Assembly: GCA_039989855.1 (NCBI GenBank)
Contig: JBDXGZ010000002.1
Location: 1 to 64,000 of the forward strand
DNA from: CALFVT01 sp039989855
GTDB taxonomy: Bacteria; Pseudomonadota; Alphaproteobacteria; Caulobacterales; Maricaulaceae
DNA length: 64,000 nt
Reading direction: 5' to 3'
The notes under the pieces are model-generated. The model ran no database searches and was not told the DNA's origin. It saw only the letters and a list, made by a program, of their open reading frames with translations. Below, one piece after another: positions 53,788 through 63,486 of this stretch (within the stretch, counting starts at the first letter, position 1; each line of letters starts with the position of its first letter). The position numbers and the translations under genes are program-made.

Positions 53788-54579
53788 ATGGCTAAAGCAC
53801 CAGCACAGGGGAATGTCTCCGTAACCGGGAACGTAATGTTTTACGGAAATCCACAACCTTTATCCAAGGATAAGCATAAAGGATTTGGCGTCAAACCTGT
53901 TGATAAACCTTTTGATTTTTTGACGAAGCAACATTTCATGCCAATGACGGCGTCTGAATTTGTATCTGCGGCCGCATCTTACCCAGTTGTTTTTGCAGGT
54001 GAGCAGCGCAACCCAATCGCGATCATGGGTATTCGGACGGATGAAAACCTTTTTGTCAAAGACGGTATATTTAATAATGATTTTTATCTCCCAGCTTTTG
54101 CGCGGCGTTATCCTTTCGTTCTAGCAGGCGACCAAGCAAATGACCGTTTTGTTGTTTGTGTTGATGAAAATGCGGAATGTGTGACGAAAAAGAACCCTGT
54201 TTCAACATTTTTCGATGGTGATGATACAAGCCAATTCACGAAAGATGCGTTTCAGTTCTTGCAAAATTTCGAACGTGACCGTCAGAGTACGGTTGCGATG
54301 GTTGAGCGCTTTAAAGAGCTTGATTTGTTTGAGTCAAAAGACATGCACTTCCAAGGTCAAAATGCTGATGGATCACCAGCTGAACGTCAAAAAATCGCTG
54401 ATTACTTTGCGGTTTCAACTGAAAAGCTTGCCGGCTTGGATGAGAAGACACTCAGCGAATTTGTGACCAAAGGCTATATGGGCGTTATTTATGCACACCT
54501 TGTGTCTCTTACAAACTGGCAACGTCTCGTTAATATGACGCTACGCAAGGCGGCAGAAGAGCGTGAAGCAAACGCATAA
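53788..54579 (+). CDS. SapC-family protein
   Basis: 263 residues from the ATG at 53788 (AAGGA SD; a longer frame starts at 53722 without one). SapC-family hallmarks: PMTASEFVSAAASYPVVFAG, NDFYLPAFARRYPFVLAGD, VCVDENAECV and KDAFQFLQNFERDRQST. The family is named after an S-layer-associated protein of Campylobacter, but its role in alphaproteobacteria is unclear. Monocistronic with its own terminator. Confidence 0.9.
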   Translation: MAKAPAQGNVSVTGNVMFYGNPQPLSKDKHKGFGVKPVDKPFDFLTKQHFMPMTASEFVSAAASYPVVFAGEQRNPIAIMGIRTDENLFVKDGIFNNDFYLPAFARRYPFVLAGDQANDRFVVCVDENAECVTKKNPVSTFFDGDDTSQFTKDAFQFLQNFERDRQSTVAMVERFKELDLFESKDMHFQGQNADGSPAERQKIADYFAVSTEKLAGLDEKTLSEFVTKGYMGVIYAHLVSLTNWQRLVNMTLRKAAEEREANA

Positions 54580-54602
54580 ATTTATTGATTATACAATCTT
54601 TG

Positions 54603-54630
54603 AGCCCGGCTTCAAAGTCGGGCTTTTTTT
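54603..54630 (+). terminator. Terminator after sapC-like gene
   Basis: AGCCCG ... CGGGCT with inner CTT/AAG pairs, followed by seven T residues. Confidence 0.9.
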
Positions 54631-54708
54631 ATAAATTCTACGTGATAAGGTCGCCGCTTTCCTTTCCTTTAATTTTCTAACCCTATAAGGCTGTTACAAG
54701 GAAATTAT

Positions 54709-56799
54709 ATGATGCGATTTATTATACATACATGGATGTTGCTCTGTGCGAGCCTTCTTACGCCCGTGGTCTGGGCTGCGCAATCTGACGCTGTGGATAC
54801 GGGGAAGGTTCTCGCGCAACTCGTCAGCACTCATGACCGCATCATGCCGGGGGAGACATTCCATGTTGCCCTTAAAACCACACTGGACGATCATTGGCAT
54901 ACTTATTGGCGCAATCCAGGCGAAAGCGGAGAGCCTGTTCAAATTCAGTGGAAGCATGCTGATAGTCTGAGCGTAGGGCACATAACATGGCCGCTGCCCA
55001 ATACGATCACGACAGGTCCGATTATTAATTACGGCTTTGAAGGCGTGCCTTATTTCCCTGTTGAATTCACTTTATCGCGTGACGCGGTAATTGGCGATAA
55101 TTTAGAAATTTCTGCGAATGTTTATTACCTTGTTTGTTATGATGTCTGCATCCCAGAGCAAGCGGAACTTAGCCTGTTTATAACGGTCGGCGAGACTAAA
55201 ACAGATGTGCTTAATAAGGCCGGCATTGATAATTCCTTGTATGACGCCCCGAAGCGCGGTGCGGCAAAGGGCGGGGCTGAGTTAAGCGGGACGGATGTGA
55301 CGATGACTGTCAACGGTCTGCCAGAGGGTGTTGAACTAAGCGAAGCCTATTTTTTCCCGAATGATCAGGGCTATATTATACCAAGTGCGCCGCAAGGTGT
55401 GAGCGTTGGTTCAGCGGGCGTAACGTTAAAGACGCAGGCTGATTACCTATGGGAAGACGGCGCACCTGAGACACTCGAAGGCGTGATACGCTATAAAAAC
55501 GGTGACATTTGGGGCGGTGAAATCGTTACATTAAATGTGGGTCAAGCGGTATCAGTTGGACAGCTAACGACGCCATCAGTGGGGAACCATGTCGGAGGGG
55601 TGTCCAAATTGAATATTATTACGGCCCTCATAGGAGCCTTTATCGGCGGCTTAATCTTAAACTTCATGCCGTGTGTTTTTCCTGTTATTTCTATAAAGGC
55701 GTTAAGTATCGCTAAATCGGCACATAATGATGTGAAAATTATTCGCCGTAACGCTTGGTTTTATACAGTCGGTGTGATTGCGACCTTCCTCTTGCTGACG
55801 CTTATTTTGTTAGGTCTTAAAGCGGCAGGATCACAAATCGGATGGGGATTTCAATTACAATCACCTGTACTTGTCGGCTTTTTGGCTCTTTTACTTTTCG
55901 CGATTGGCTTGAACCTTTTGGGTATGTTTGAGATTGGCTCTGGCCTACAAAACTTCGGGAGTGAGACGGCAGCGGGCGGCGGTGCAAAAGGCGCGTTCTT
56001 TACAGGCGCCCTCGCGGTTATTGTCGCGACGCCCTGTACCGCCCCGTTTATGGCTGGCGCTGTAGGTTACGCTTTGGCACAGCCAGCGCTCGTCACGCTC
56101 ATCATTTTCTTCGCTCTAGCAGTTGGTTTTGCTTTTCCGTTTCTATTGATTGCCTATGTCCCGTCAATTTTAAGACGTTTGCCGAAGCCAGGGCTTTGGA
56201 TGGTGCGCTTTAAGGAGCTTTTAAGTTTCCCAATGTTTGCGGCGGCTATTTGGTTGGTCTGGGTTGCGACGCAGCAATCGGGTGACATGGGTTTACTTTG
56301 TGTCTTGTCGGCGATGTTTTTATTGGCCTTGGCCGTTTGGCTCTTTAAGAGCCCTAAAGCTTTGGTGAAGGGTATCGCCATTATTACCCTCATCGGGGCT
56401 GTCAGTCTCCCCATTAGTTTGAAGACAGTATCTGGGCAACAAGTGTTGAATAAAGCGGAATATTCTGTCCCGTGGTCACCTGCTGCTGTGCAAACCGCGC
56501 AAGCCGAAGGCAAAACCATCTTTGTGGATTTTACAGCCGCATGGTGTGTGACTTGTAAGGTCAATGAGCGACTTGTTTTATCTCTGCCAGATGTTCAAGC
56601 ACGGCTGTCGGGTGATGATGTCGTCTTTATGATTGCGGATTGGACGAACAAAAATGATATTATCGCGCAGGAATTGGCGAGGCATGGCCGCTCAGGTGTG
56701 CCTTTATATTTGGTGTATAATCCAAATAACAATTCCGTGACAGCTGAGGTTTTACCTCAAATTTTGACTCAAAATATGGTATTGGCTGCACTGGAGTAA
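54709..56799 (+). CDS. DsbD-like protein-disulfide reductase
   Basis: 696 residues with three redox modules. Signal peptide (MMRFIIHTWMLLCASLLTPV), then a periplasmic DsbD-like N domain (about 25-290) with a Cys pair in YYLVCYDVCIPEQ. A CcdA-like membrane core (about 300-550) has Cys in NFMPCVFPV and VATPCTAPF. A C-terminal thioredoxin domain holds the CVTC site (Cys613/Cys616). It moves electrons from cytosolic thioredoxin across the membrane to periplasmic proteins. SD AAGGAA precedes the ATG. The downstream redoxin gene may be a client. Confidence 0.93.
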   Translation: MMRFIIHTWMLLCASLLTPVVWAAQSDAVDTGKVLAQLVSTHDRIMPGETFHVALKTTLDDHWHTYWRNPGESGEPVQIQWKHADSLSVGHITWPLPNTITTGPIINYGFEGVPYFPVEFTLSRDAVIGDNLEISANVYYLVCYDVCIPEQAELSLFITVGETKTDVLNKAGIDNSLYDAPKRGAAKGGAELSGTDVTMTVNGLPEGVELSEAYFFPNDQGYIIPSAPQGVSVGSAGVTLKTQADYLWEDGAPETLEGVIRYKNGDIWGGEIVTLNVGQAVSVGQLTTPSVGNHVGGVSKLNIITALIGAFIGGLILNFMPCVFPVISIKALSIAKSAHNDVKIIRRNAWFYTVGVIATFLLLTLILLGLKAAGSQIGWGFQLQSPVLVGFLALLLFAIGLNLLGMFEIGSGLQNFGSETAAGGGAKGAFFTGALAVIVATPCTAPFMAGAVGYALAQPALVTLIIFFALAVGFAFPFLLIAYVPSILRRLPKPGLWMVRFKELLSFPMFAAAIWLVWVATQQSGDMGLLCVLSAMFLLALAVWLFKSPKALVKGIAIITLIGAVSLPISLKTVSGQQVLNKAEYSVPWSPAAVQTAQAEGKTIFVDFTAAWCVTCKVNERLVLSLPDVQARLSGDDVVFMIADWTNKNDIIAQELARHGRSGVPLYLVYNPNNNSVTAEVLPQILTQNMVLAALE

Positions 56800-56865
56800 A
56801 ATTTGGGAGAGGTAACCCTGCGGACAACGCACCTTGTTTTCCGCTTATAACGATAGGAAAAACGC

Positions 56866-57708
56866 ATGAAACTTTCATTTAAATCCAGCATAATCGCAGC
56901 AACATTTTTATCAGCTGCATCTTTGGCTCTACCCGCGCAGGCTAAGTTTGAGACAGGGTCTACCCTTCCAGACATGCAAGTGACAGACGCGAACGGTGTT
57001 GTTCATAACCTTTCAGATTTTGACGGTAAAACGGTTGTTCTTGAATGGACCAACCATGAGTGCCCTTATGTTCGTAAGCATTATGATGGCGAGCATAGCA
57101 ATATGCAGAACATTCAAAAGCGAGCGGCGGCTGACAATGTGGTTTGGCTCTCTATCATTTCATCTGCTGAAGGTGAGCAAGGTTACGTTTCGGCGGCAAA
57201 AGCCAATGATTTATCAACTGAGCGTGGAGCCTCTCCAACGGCCGTTATTATGGACCCTGAAGGGACAACAGGCCGGGCATTTTCGGCAAAAACAACACCA
57301 CATATGTATGTAATCAACAAAGAGCGCACGCTTGTTTATCAAGGCGCGATTGATTCTGACCGTCGATCAAGTCCATCAACTATTCCTGCCGCGACGAATT
57401 ATGTGACAGCGGCCTTGGACGCTCTTGAAGCGGGTACAGCAATTGAAGAGACTGAAACCAGTCCTTATGGTTGCTCCGTGAAATATAAGCGTCAGCGGGC
57501 ATCTCTTGAAACAACAGGATATGTTCAACACGCGCAAAATTCTTACGGAAGTGGTGACAAGAAAAAAAAGACATCTGCATTTCGTGTGAAATCTGAAGCA
57601 GAAGTCCGTAAAATGTCGGCTCAAGAACGCGCACAATATAACCGTGAACTAAAAGCTTATAAGGCAGCCAAAAAGAAAAATAAATCTGGCTCATCTTACG
57701 GGAGTTAA
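56866..57708 (+). CDS. Secreted redoxin (thioredoxin-fold) with basic C-terminal tail
   Basis: 280 residues. Signal peptide MKLSFKSSIIAATFLSAASL then AQA. Redoxin fold with LPDMQVTDANGVVHNLSDFD, active-site region TNHECPYVRKHYDGEH (a single Cys followed by PYV, AhpC/TSA-like rather than CXXC), and PYGCSVKY. From about residue 207 there is an extra Lys-rich, Ser-rich tail (KAAKKKNKSGSS) beyond the normal end of this family. Probably a periplasmic peroxiredoxin-like protein supplied with electrons by the DsbD-like neighbour. Confidence 0.85.
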   Translation: MKLSFKSSIIAATFLSAASLALPAQAKFETGSTLPDMQVTDANGVVHNLSDFDGKTVVLEWTNHECPYVRKHYDGEHSNMQNIQKRAAADNVVWLSIISSAEGEQGYVSAAKANDLSTERGASPTAVIMDPEGTTGRAFSAKTTPHMYVINKERTLVYQGAIDSDRRSSPSTIPAATNYVTAALDALEAGTAIEETETSPYGCSVKYKRQRASLETTGYVQHAQNSYGSGDKKKKTSAFRVKSEAEVRKMSAQERAQYNRELKAYKAAKKKNKSGSSYGS

Positions 57709-57765
57709 TTTTCCTTAAGTCAATTTATCATCGCCTTACAAACGATAAGTTTGCAAAGTAATGAC

Positions 57766-57804
57766 AACCCTGCGAGCCTTTAAAGAGGTTCGTAGGGTTT
57801 TTTA
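57766..57804 (+). terminator. Terminator after the redoxin gene
   Basis: AACCCT ... AGGGTT closes a stem with interior pairs (CGAGCCT/AGGTTCG, imperfect), followed by six T residues. Confidence 0.85.
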
Positions 57805-57855
57805 TTTGCGCGGGAATAAAATTCCGATAGAGAACGGTTCACGATTAATAGAGTT

Positions 57856-59439
57856 ATGGGGGCATCTGTGTCACACTTGGAAAATTTTCTTAATGAACTG
57901 TCGACCCACATGGATGCGAGCCAAAATATAGGCACTTTGTTTGATGTTGAACCCTCGCGCCTGTCTCGCTTTGTTATGGAAGAAGGGCCTTTGCGTTATG
58001 ATGCGTCAAAACAGGCGCTGAGCACAGCAGGGTTGGACGCGCTTTTATCTGTTGCGGCCAAGATGGATCTTGATGGCTGGCGCGCCAAATTTTTTGCAGG
58101 CGAACCTATAAATACATCCGAAGGCCGTGCGGTTCTGCATCCCGCTTTACGCGGCGTTGGCGGCGCCCCTGAGATAAAACAAGCCGTGAGCGAGATGGGT
58201 GCGCGCATGAGGGCTTTTGCTGAAACGGTGCGTGAAGAGGGCCAGTTTAAATCAATCGTCCATATTGGGATTGGTGGCTCTGATCTTGGGCCACGTCTAG
58301 TGGCGGACGGCTTTGCAGCCAGCGGTCAGCCAAAGCTTGATCTTCGCTTTGCCGAGAATGTTGACGGGGCGTCGATCAATGACGCTCTAGAGGGGCTTGA
58401 CCCGCTCACAACATTGGTCGTCGTCGTGTCAAAATCTTTCACCACACAAGAAACCCGTATGAATGCGCAGAGCGCGCGTGGATGGTTAAAAGACGCTCTG
58501 GGCGATAAGGCTGGGGATCATTTCATTGCTGTCACGGCGAACCGCGCTGGGGCCGAAGAGTTTGATATTCCTGCGGAGCAGATTTTTGATTTTTGGGATT
58601 GGGTCGGTGGACGTTATTCTGTTTGGTCAGCCGTCGGACTGTCTTTGCAAATTGCCTACGGCCCCGATGCTTTTGATCAGTTTCTTAAAGGCGCGGCGCG
58701 TATGGACCGCCATTTCCGAGATCAGCCTTTACATGAGAACATTCCTGTCTTGATGGCGATGATCGGTATCTGGAATCGAAATGTTTTGGATTATGATAGT
58801 CTTGCGGTTATTCCATATTCACGGCGTTTACGTAAACTTTCAGCCTTTTTGCAGCAGCTTGAAATGGAAAGTAACGGTAAGGAAGTCACACGTGATGGTA
58901 AAGCGGCAGGGGTGACCTGCCCCGTAATTTGGGGCGATGAAGGCACGAATGGCCAACACGCTTTCTTCCAATGGCTCCATCAAGGGCCGAAGGGCGCGCC
59001 TGTTGATTTTGTCGCGGTTTTAAAAGATCATGAGGGACGCCCCGATCATCATCAGGCTTTGCTGGCTAATTGTTTTGCTCAATCCGAAGCTCTTATGCTC
59101 GGGAAGTCAGAAGATAAAGTCAGAACCGAGCTTGAAACGGCAGGTCATGATGTGGACTATATAAATGTGATGGCTCCGCAAAAAACGTTTAAAGGTAACC
59201 GTCCGTCTTCGACGATAACGCTCACGGATCTATCGCCATTTGCTTTAGGCCACCTGATCGCGCTTTATGAACATAAGGCCTTTGTTCAAGGTATTATGTG
59301 GGGCTTAAATAGTTTCGACCAATGGGGCGTTGAGCTTGGTAAAGTTTTGGCGAAGACGATATTGTCTGAAATGCAGTCTGGACAAGCGGGTGACCATGAC
59401 CCGAGCACAGCGGCGCTTATGCGGCTAGCGACCTCTTAG
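57856..59439 (+). CDS. pgi: Glucose-6-phosphate isomerase
   Basis: 527 residues. Signatures: GGSDLGPRLVADGF, VVVSKSFTTQETRMNA, WVGGRYSVWSAVGL, MESNGKEV, and the C-terminal AFVQGIMWGLNSFDQWGVELGK. It interconverts glucose-6-phosphate and fructose-6-phosphate. The start ATG at 57856 lacks a strong SD; a GTG four codons on is an alternative. Monocistronic, convergent with tdk (2 bp apart). Confidence 0.96.
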   Translation: MGASVSHLENFLNELSTHMDASQNIGTLFDVEPSRLSRFVMEEGPLRYDASKQALSTAGLDALLSVAAKMDLDGWRAKFFAGEPINTSEGRAVLHPALRGVGGAPEIKQAVSEMGARMRAFAETVREEGQFKSIVHIGIGGSDLGPRLVADGFAASGQPKLDLRFAENVDGASINDALEGLDPLTTLVVVVSKSFTTQETRMNAQSARGWLKDALGDKAGDHFIAVTANRAGAEEFDIPAEQIFDFWDWVGGRYSVWSAVGLSLQIAYGPDAFDQFLKGAARMDRHFRDQPLHENIPVLMAMIGIWNRNVLDYDSLAVIPYSRRLRKLSAFLQQLEMESNGKEVTRDGKAAGVTCPVIWGDEGTNGQHAFFQWLHQGPKGAPVDFVAVLKDHEGRPDHHQALLANCFAQSEALMLGKSEDKVRTELETAGHDVDYINVMAPQKTFKGNRPSSTITLTDLSPFALGHLIALYEHKAFVQGIMWGLNSFDQWGVELGKVLAKTILSEMQSGQAGDHDPSTAALMRLATS

Positions 59440-59441
59440 AT

Positions 59442-60074
59442 TTAGGTTTTTGAGGTTTTGCGGTTTTGACCTGAGTTTTTCTTGAACTTACCTGATTCCG
59501 TTTTACCTTTAACCCAATGCCGACGGCAAAGACTTATATAGCGCTCATTACCACCAATTTCGATTTGGGTGCCTTCAGGGTCTGCCTCACCATCTGATGT
59601 CATACGTGTGGTCATGATAGCTTTACGGCCACACCAGCAGAGGGTTTTGATTTCTTTTATATTATCGGCAATGGCCAATAGCGCGGCGCTTCCTGTGAAA
59701 AGCTGGCCTTTAAAATCTGTGCGGAGCCCGTAGCACATAATGGGAATGTTAGTTGCATCCGCAACGCGCGATAATTGCCAGACTTGTTCCGTTGAGAGAA
59801 ATTGCGCTTCGTCCACTAAGACGCAATTTAGCGGCGTCTCCTTATGTCTCTCTACAATATAATCTTCAAGATTTGTATCGCCGCAGAAATTATCCGCTTG
59901 CCCTTTGATACCGATACGCGATGCAATGGCTTGATTGTCAGAGCAGCGGTCATCAATAGACGGTTTCAACAGGAGGGTTTGCATGCCGCGCTCTTCATAA
60001 TTATAGGCAGCTTGCAAGAGGATGGTTGATTTCCCTGCATTCATTGCGCCGTAATTGAAATAAAGCTTGGCCAT
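59442..60074 (-). CDS. tdk: Thymidine kinase
   Basis: 210 residues, type II thymidine kinase. Walker A GAMNAGKSTILLQAAYNY (residues 9-16 core), Walker B-like DEAQFLS, lasso region with TGKFKK-like KKNSG tail, zinc-site cysteines in TLCWCGRKA and YISLCRRHW. It phosphorylates thymidine for salvage. Divergent from hisS. Confidence 0.95.
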   Translation of the reverse strand: MAKLYFNYGAMNAGKSTILLQAAYNYEERGMQTLLLKPSIDDRCSDNQAIASRIGIKGQADNFCGDTNLEDYIVERHKETPLNCVLVDEAQFLSTEQVWQLSRVADATNIPIMCYGLRTDFKGQLFTGSAALLAIADNIKEIKTLCWCGRKAIMTTRMTSDGEADPEGTQIEIGGNERYISLCRRHWVKGKTESGKFKKNSGQNRKTSKT

Positions 60075-60246
60075 TTTGTTTCATTTCCCTGATTCTGTGG
60101 TTACATTTTTTGTCGTGAGTCGGAGCTGATGCCTAGGGCAAATAGGTAGTGATATTTGAAAACCTATCAGATCAGGGCTTTCAATCTTGTGAAAAGCCGT
60201 TAAACCCGCCTTCATAAATATTGCCCTCATAAATATAGAGCGCCCG

Positions 60247-61731
60247 ATGAGTAAGAAAAAAAAACCATTTCGCCCCAAAGCCCGCCGTCCGCGTGGATTT
60301 GAAGACCGTCCTGCGGATCTATTGCGCGCGGAAGAAACACTCATTCGTTCGGCCTTTGCAGTTTATGATAGTTTCGGATTTGAGCCGCTACAAACACCTG
60401 CCTTTGAATATGCCGATGCGTTAGGAAAATTCCTGCCTGATGAAGACCGCCCGAACGTTGGCGTCTTTGCTTTGCAAGATGATGATGAGCAGTGGCTCTC
60501 TATGCGCTATGATCTCACCGCGCCGCTCGCCCGTTATGTGGCTGAGAATTATGACGCGCTGGCAAAACCGTTCCGCCGCTATCAAGCAGGGAGTGTGTAC
60601 CGGAACGAAAAGCCAGGGCCGGGTCGGTTCCGAGAATTTACCCAGTGCGACGCGGATAGCGTCGGAGCGCCGGGCGCGGCTGCGGACGCGGAAATGATTA
60701 TGGTGGCGGCTGAAGTCATGCGCGCGGCCGGGCTCAAGGATGGTCAATACGCCATCCGTGTGAACAACCGTAAGCTTCTTGACGGTATCCTCGAAAGCTC
60801 TGGCGTGCCCAATACGGAGGACGGCTTTGAGCAACGGCTGCGTGTGTTGCGCGCAATTGATAAGCTTGACCGCCTCGGGACGGACGGTGTGGCCGCACTC
60901 TTAGGTGAAGGCCGCAAAGACGATAGCGGCGATTATACAGAAGGCGCAAAGCTTGGCGTCGACGGTATCAAAGCCGTTCTTGGATTTACAACCGCGAGTG
61001 ATAATGACCGTATTCAAACTATTGCCGCGCTTGAGGGGCTGGTTGGCACGTCAGAGCGGGGGACAGCTGGCGTGAGTGAACTGGCTGAGATTGATGCTAT
61101 TTTAACAGCGACTGGTTTTGGGCCTGACCGCGTGGCCTTTGATACCTCTATTGTGCGCGGCCTTGGTTATTATACAGGACCTGTCTTTGAGGCGGAATTG
61201 CTTGCAGATATTAAAGATAAAAAGGGCCGCCCTGTGCGGATTGGCTCCATTGGCGGCGGCGGTCGTTATGATGACCTTGTCTCGCGGTTCCGTGGTCAAG
61301 CGGTTCCTGCCACAGGCTTTAGCTTTGGCGTGTCGCGCTTTGTTACAGCCTTACAAAAAATGAATGCGCTCGAGACAGGCTCTAAGCCGCCTGTGATTAT
61401 TTGCGCCTTTGACCGTAGTTTGATGGCGGAATATTTTAAGATGGCCACAGACATTCGCGCCGCAGGATTTCGCGCGGAAGTCTTTATTGGTGCGGGGAAT
61501 GTCACCAAGCAGATGAAATATGTTGATCGCCGCGGCGCGCAACTCGCAGTCTTGATGGGCGAAGATGAATTATCAGCAGGACAGGTGACAGTTAAAGATA
61601 TGCACCTCGGCGCGGAAATGGCGAAAGCGATTGAATCGAATGAAGAATGGAAGTCGAGCCGCCCTGCACAAGAAACGATTTCGAGAGATAACTTAATTGA
61701 TTACCTTAAGTCCGCGTTGAAATCGACTTAA
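60247..61731 (+). CDS. hisS: Histidyl-tRNA synthetase
   Basis: 494 residues, class II. Motif 1 region near the N-terminus, motif 2 FRRYQAGSVYRNEKPGPGRF with REFTQCDADSVG, histidine-binding RGLGYYTGPVFEAEL, motif 3 GGRYDDLVSRF followed by VPATGFSFGVSR. C-terminal anticodon-binding domain (about 395-494). The N-terminus is Lys/Arg-rich (KKKKPFRPKARRPRG). It charges tRNA-His. Confidence 0.95.
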   Translation: MSKKKKPFRPKARRPRGFEDRPADLLRAEETLIRSAFAVYDSFGFEPLQTPAFEYADALGKFLPDEDRPNVGVFALQDDDEQWLSMRYDLTAPLARYVAENYDALAKPFRRYQAGSVYRNEKPGPGRFREFTQCDADSVGAPGAAADAEMIMVAAEVMRAAGLKDGQYAIRVNNRKLLDGILESSGVPNTEDGFEQRLRVLRAIDKLDRLGTDGVAALLGEGRKDDSGDYTEGAKLGVDGIKAVLGFTTASDNDRIQTIAALEGLVGTSERGTAGVSELAEIDAILTATGFGPDRVAFDTSIVRGLGYYTGPVFEAELLADIKDKKGRPVRIGSIGGGGRYDDLVSRFRGQAVPATGFSFGVSRFVTALQKMNALETGSKPPVIICAFDRSLMAEYFKMATDIRAAGFRAEVFIGAGNVTKQMKYVDRRGAQLAVLMGEDELSAGQVTVKDMHLGAEMAKAIESNEEWKSSRPAQETISRDNLIDYLKSALKST

Positions 61732-61734
61732 GTC

Positions 61735-61765
61735 AAAAAAAACGCCGTAAGCAAAGCCTACGGCG
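61735..61765 (-). terminator. Minus-strand intrinsic terminator after hisS
   Basis: CGCCGTA (61743-61749) and TACGGCG (61759-61765) form a perfect stem. On the minus strand it is followed by eight T residues, but on the plus strand there is no T-run. It therefore points against the flanking plus-strand genes and implies a short minus-strand transcript from the 61770-61900 spacer. No protein gene is visible for it. Confidence 0.55.
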
Positions 61766-61809
61766 CAAGGTATAAGAGAGAGACAACTCATCAAAGGGAT
61801 AAGTTGATT

Positions 61810-61823
61810 TTGATATATATCAG
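61810..61823. promoter_or_regulatory. FNR/CRP-type box upstream of GloB-like gene
   Basis: TTGATATATATCAG differs from the FNR consensus TTGAT-N4-ATCAA at one base. It lies 80 bases upstream of the MBL gene and could serve either strand. The Crp/Fnr regulator at 11.8 kb is one possible binder. Confidence 0.4.
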
Positions 61824-61903
61824 GCGCGCTGAATGGAAACTGAATGAACGCGAGATAAACGCGCCCGCATAATAAGAGCGCGTTAACTTTTGGGAGACTG
61901 AAC

Positions 61904-62590
61904 ATGAGCCAACTTGATCTTCGTATTATTCCCGTCACGCCGTTTTCACAAAATTGCAGCCTGTTATTTGACCCTCAAAGTAAAGAGGCGATTTTAGTCG
62001 ATCCGGGCGGCGAAGCGGATAAAATCTTGGCCGCTCTGAAAGAGCTTGACCTGACGCTTAAAGAAATTTGGCTCACTCACGGTCATCTCGATCATGCAGG
62101 CGGAGCGGATGAAATTCGCGAAAAAACAGGTGTGCCTGTGATTGGTCCCCATAAAGATGATCAGTTCTGGATGGATGATATTGAAATGCATTGGGAGAAG
62201 TATGGCCATAAAGGTATGGGCCGTAATCTTGTGCCTGACCGCTACCTTGAGGACGGGGATGTATTGAGCCTTGGTGGGGCCGAATTTAAAATTGTTCACA
62301 CACCCGGTCATACGCCCGGCCATGTGGTGATTTATAATCAGGATATGAAAATTGCTTTTGTTGGCGATGTTCTCTTCAGAGGCTCTATTGGTCGCACAGA
62401 TTTTCCAAAAGGCAACCTTGATCAGCTTGTAACGTCTATACGCACAAAGTTATGGCCGTTGGGCGGGGATATGCGTTTTATTCCAGGGCATGGCCCGATG
62501 AGTACATTCGGCGCAGAGCGGGCGGATAATCCTTACGTCGGTGATAAGGTGATTGATAATGTTTCGCCTAATAGCTCTGGCGTAATGTAG
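61904..62590 (+). CDS. MBL-fold hydrolase, GloB-like
   Basis: 228 residues. Metal site THGHLDHAGGADE, further ligands HTPGHTPGHVVIY and GDVLFRGSIGRTDFP, FIPGHGPMSTFG. Size and motif order fit the YcbL/glyoxalase II-like branch, which hydrolyses thioesters such as S-lactoylglutathione, though the substrate here is not proven. SD GGGAG precedes the ATG. Confidence 0.92.
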   Translation: MSQLDLRIIPVTPFSQNCSLLFDPQSKEAILVDPGGEADKILAALKELDLTLKEIWLTHGHLDHAGGADEIREKTGVPVIGPHKDDQFWMDDIEMHWEKYGHKGMGRNLVPDRYLEDGDVLSLGGAEFKIVHTPGHTPGHVVIYNQDMKIAFVGDVLFRGSIGRTDFPKGNLDQLVTSIRTKLWPLGGDMRFIPGHGPMSTFGAERADNPYVGDKVIDNVSPNSSGVM

Positions 62591-62599
62591 GTGCACTAT

Positions 62600-62881
62600 T
62601 TATTTAGCCGCCTTTTCCATGGCTTCGGCTAAGTCCACGTCTTTTTGTGTCACGCCGCTAGCTTCATGGGTCGTGAGCGTTACATCGACTCGATTATATA
62701 CATTATACCATTCGGGATGATGATCCATTTTATCAGCTATAATAGCGATGCGAGTCATAAAGCCTATGGCTTCAGCGAAATCATCAAATTTGAAAACTTT
62801 AGTGATAAAGTCATCACCGCCTGTCCAACCGAGTAAATTGGCCGTCACGTCTTTAGGGTTCAAAATATCCATAGGACTCAT
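62600..62881 (-). CDS. phhB: 4a-hydroxytetrahydrobiopterin dehydratase
   Basis: 93 residues, PCD/DCoH fold. Hallmark [23 protein letters not shown] with the catalytic His residues, and the [10 protein letters not shown] end. It recycles the pterin cofactor of phenylalanine hydroxylase. No phhA in the window. Convergent with the MBL gene. Confidence 0.92.
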   Translation of the reverse strand: MSPMDILNPKDVTANLLGWTGGDDFITKVFKFDDFAEAIGFMTRIAIIADKMDHHPEWYNVYNRVDVTLTTHEASGVTQKDVDLAEAMEKAAK

Positions 62882-62952
62882 CCAGTTAAATTTAAATCAT
62901 TTCCATGGCTCATAGCGCGTGACCTGATGTCTGTTAAGCGTTAAAGCAAGCT

Positions 62953-63363
62953 ATGACATTGTCAGAATCGGAAAAGATGCAATTGATGCTCGAAAGGCCA
63001 GTTAAAGGCTACTGGATATTATTGTTCAAAATAATATTCAGCGTAGCAACAGTAATTGTGATTTATGAAAGCCTTATCCCGTCAAACGCTACGTCTGTAT
63101 CGGGTCACTTTGACAAAGTGGCGCACTTTGGCGCTTATTTCACACTTGTTTGCCTTGCCGCTCTTTCGTTCCCTAAAGCTAAGCTTTGGATCATTGTCGG
63201 GCTGATGATATGCCTTGGGGCTGCTCTTGAGGGGGCGCAAGGTTTGATGAACCTGGGACGCTCCGCATCAATAGGTGATTTAATCGCCAATATTTTAGGC
63301 GTTTGCGCCCCTGTTTTTTCATGGGTGGGTTGTATTTGGATAATTACTTCTCGTAATGGGTGA
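62953..63363 (+). CDS. VanZ-like membrane protein
   Basis: 136 residues with about four membrane segments and the VanZ pattern GHFDKVAHFGAYFTLVCLA, then LGAALEGAQGLMNLGRSAS and GDLIANILGVCAPVFSWV. Family function is mostly unknown outside teicoplanin-resistance clusters. No SD is clear. Confidence 0.85.
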   Translation: MTLSESEKMQLMLERPVKGYWILLFKIIFSVATVIVIYESLIPSNATSVSGHFDKVAHFGAYFTLVCLAALSFPKAKLWIIVGLMICLGAALEGAQGLMNLGRSASIGDLIANILGVCAPVFSWVGCIWIITSRNG

Positions 63364-63486
63364 TGACTGTATAAACTGCTCCCAGACATGGTGATGATAG
63401 GTGCGTTAACCATAGCCTTATGTTATGCTTATTAACAGATTATGCGTTCACGATTGAAGCTAAGTGTGAACGACGGGAGAATATTC

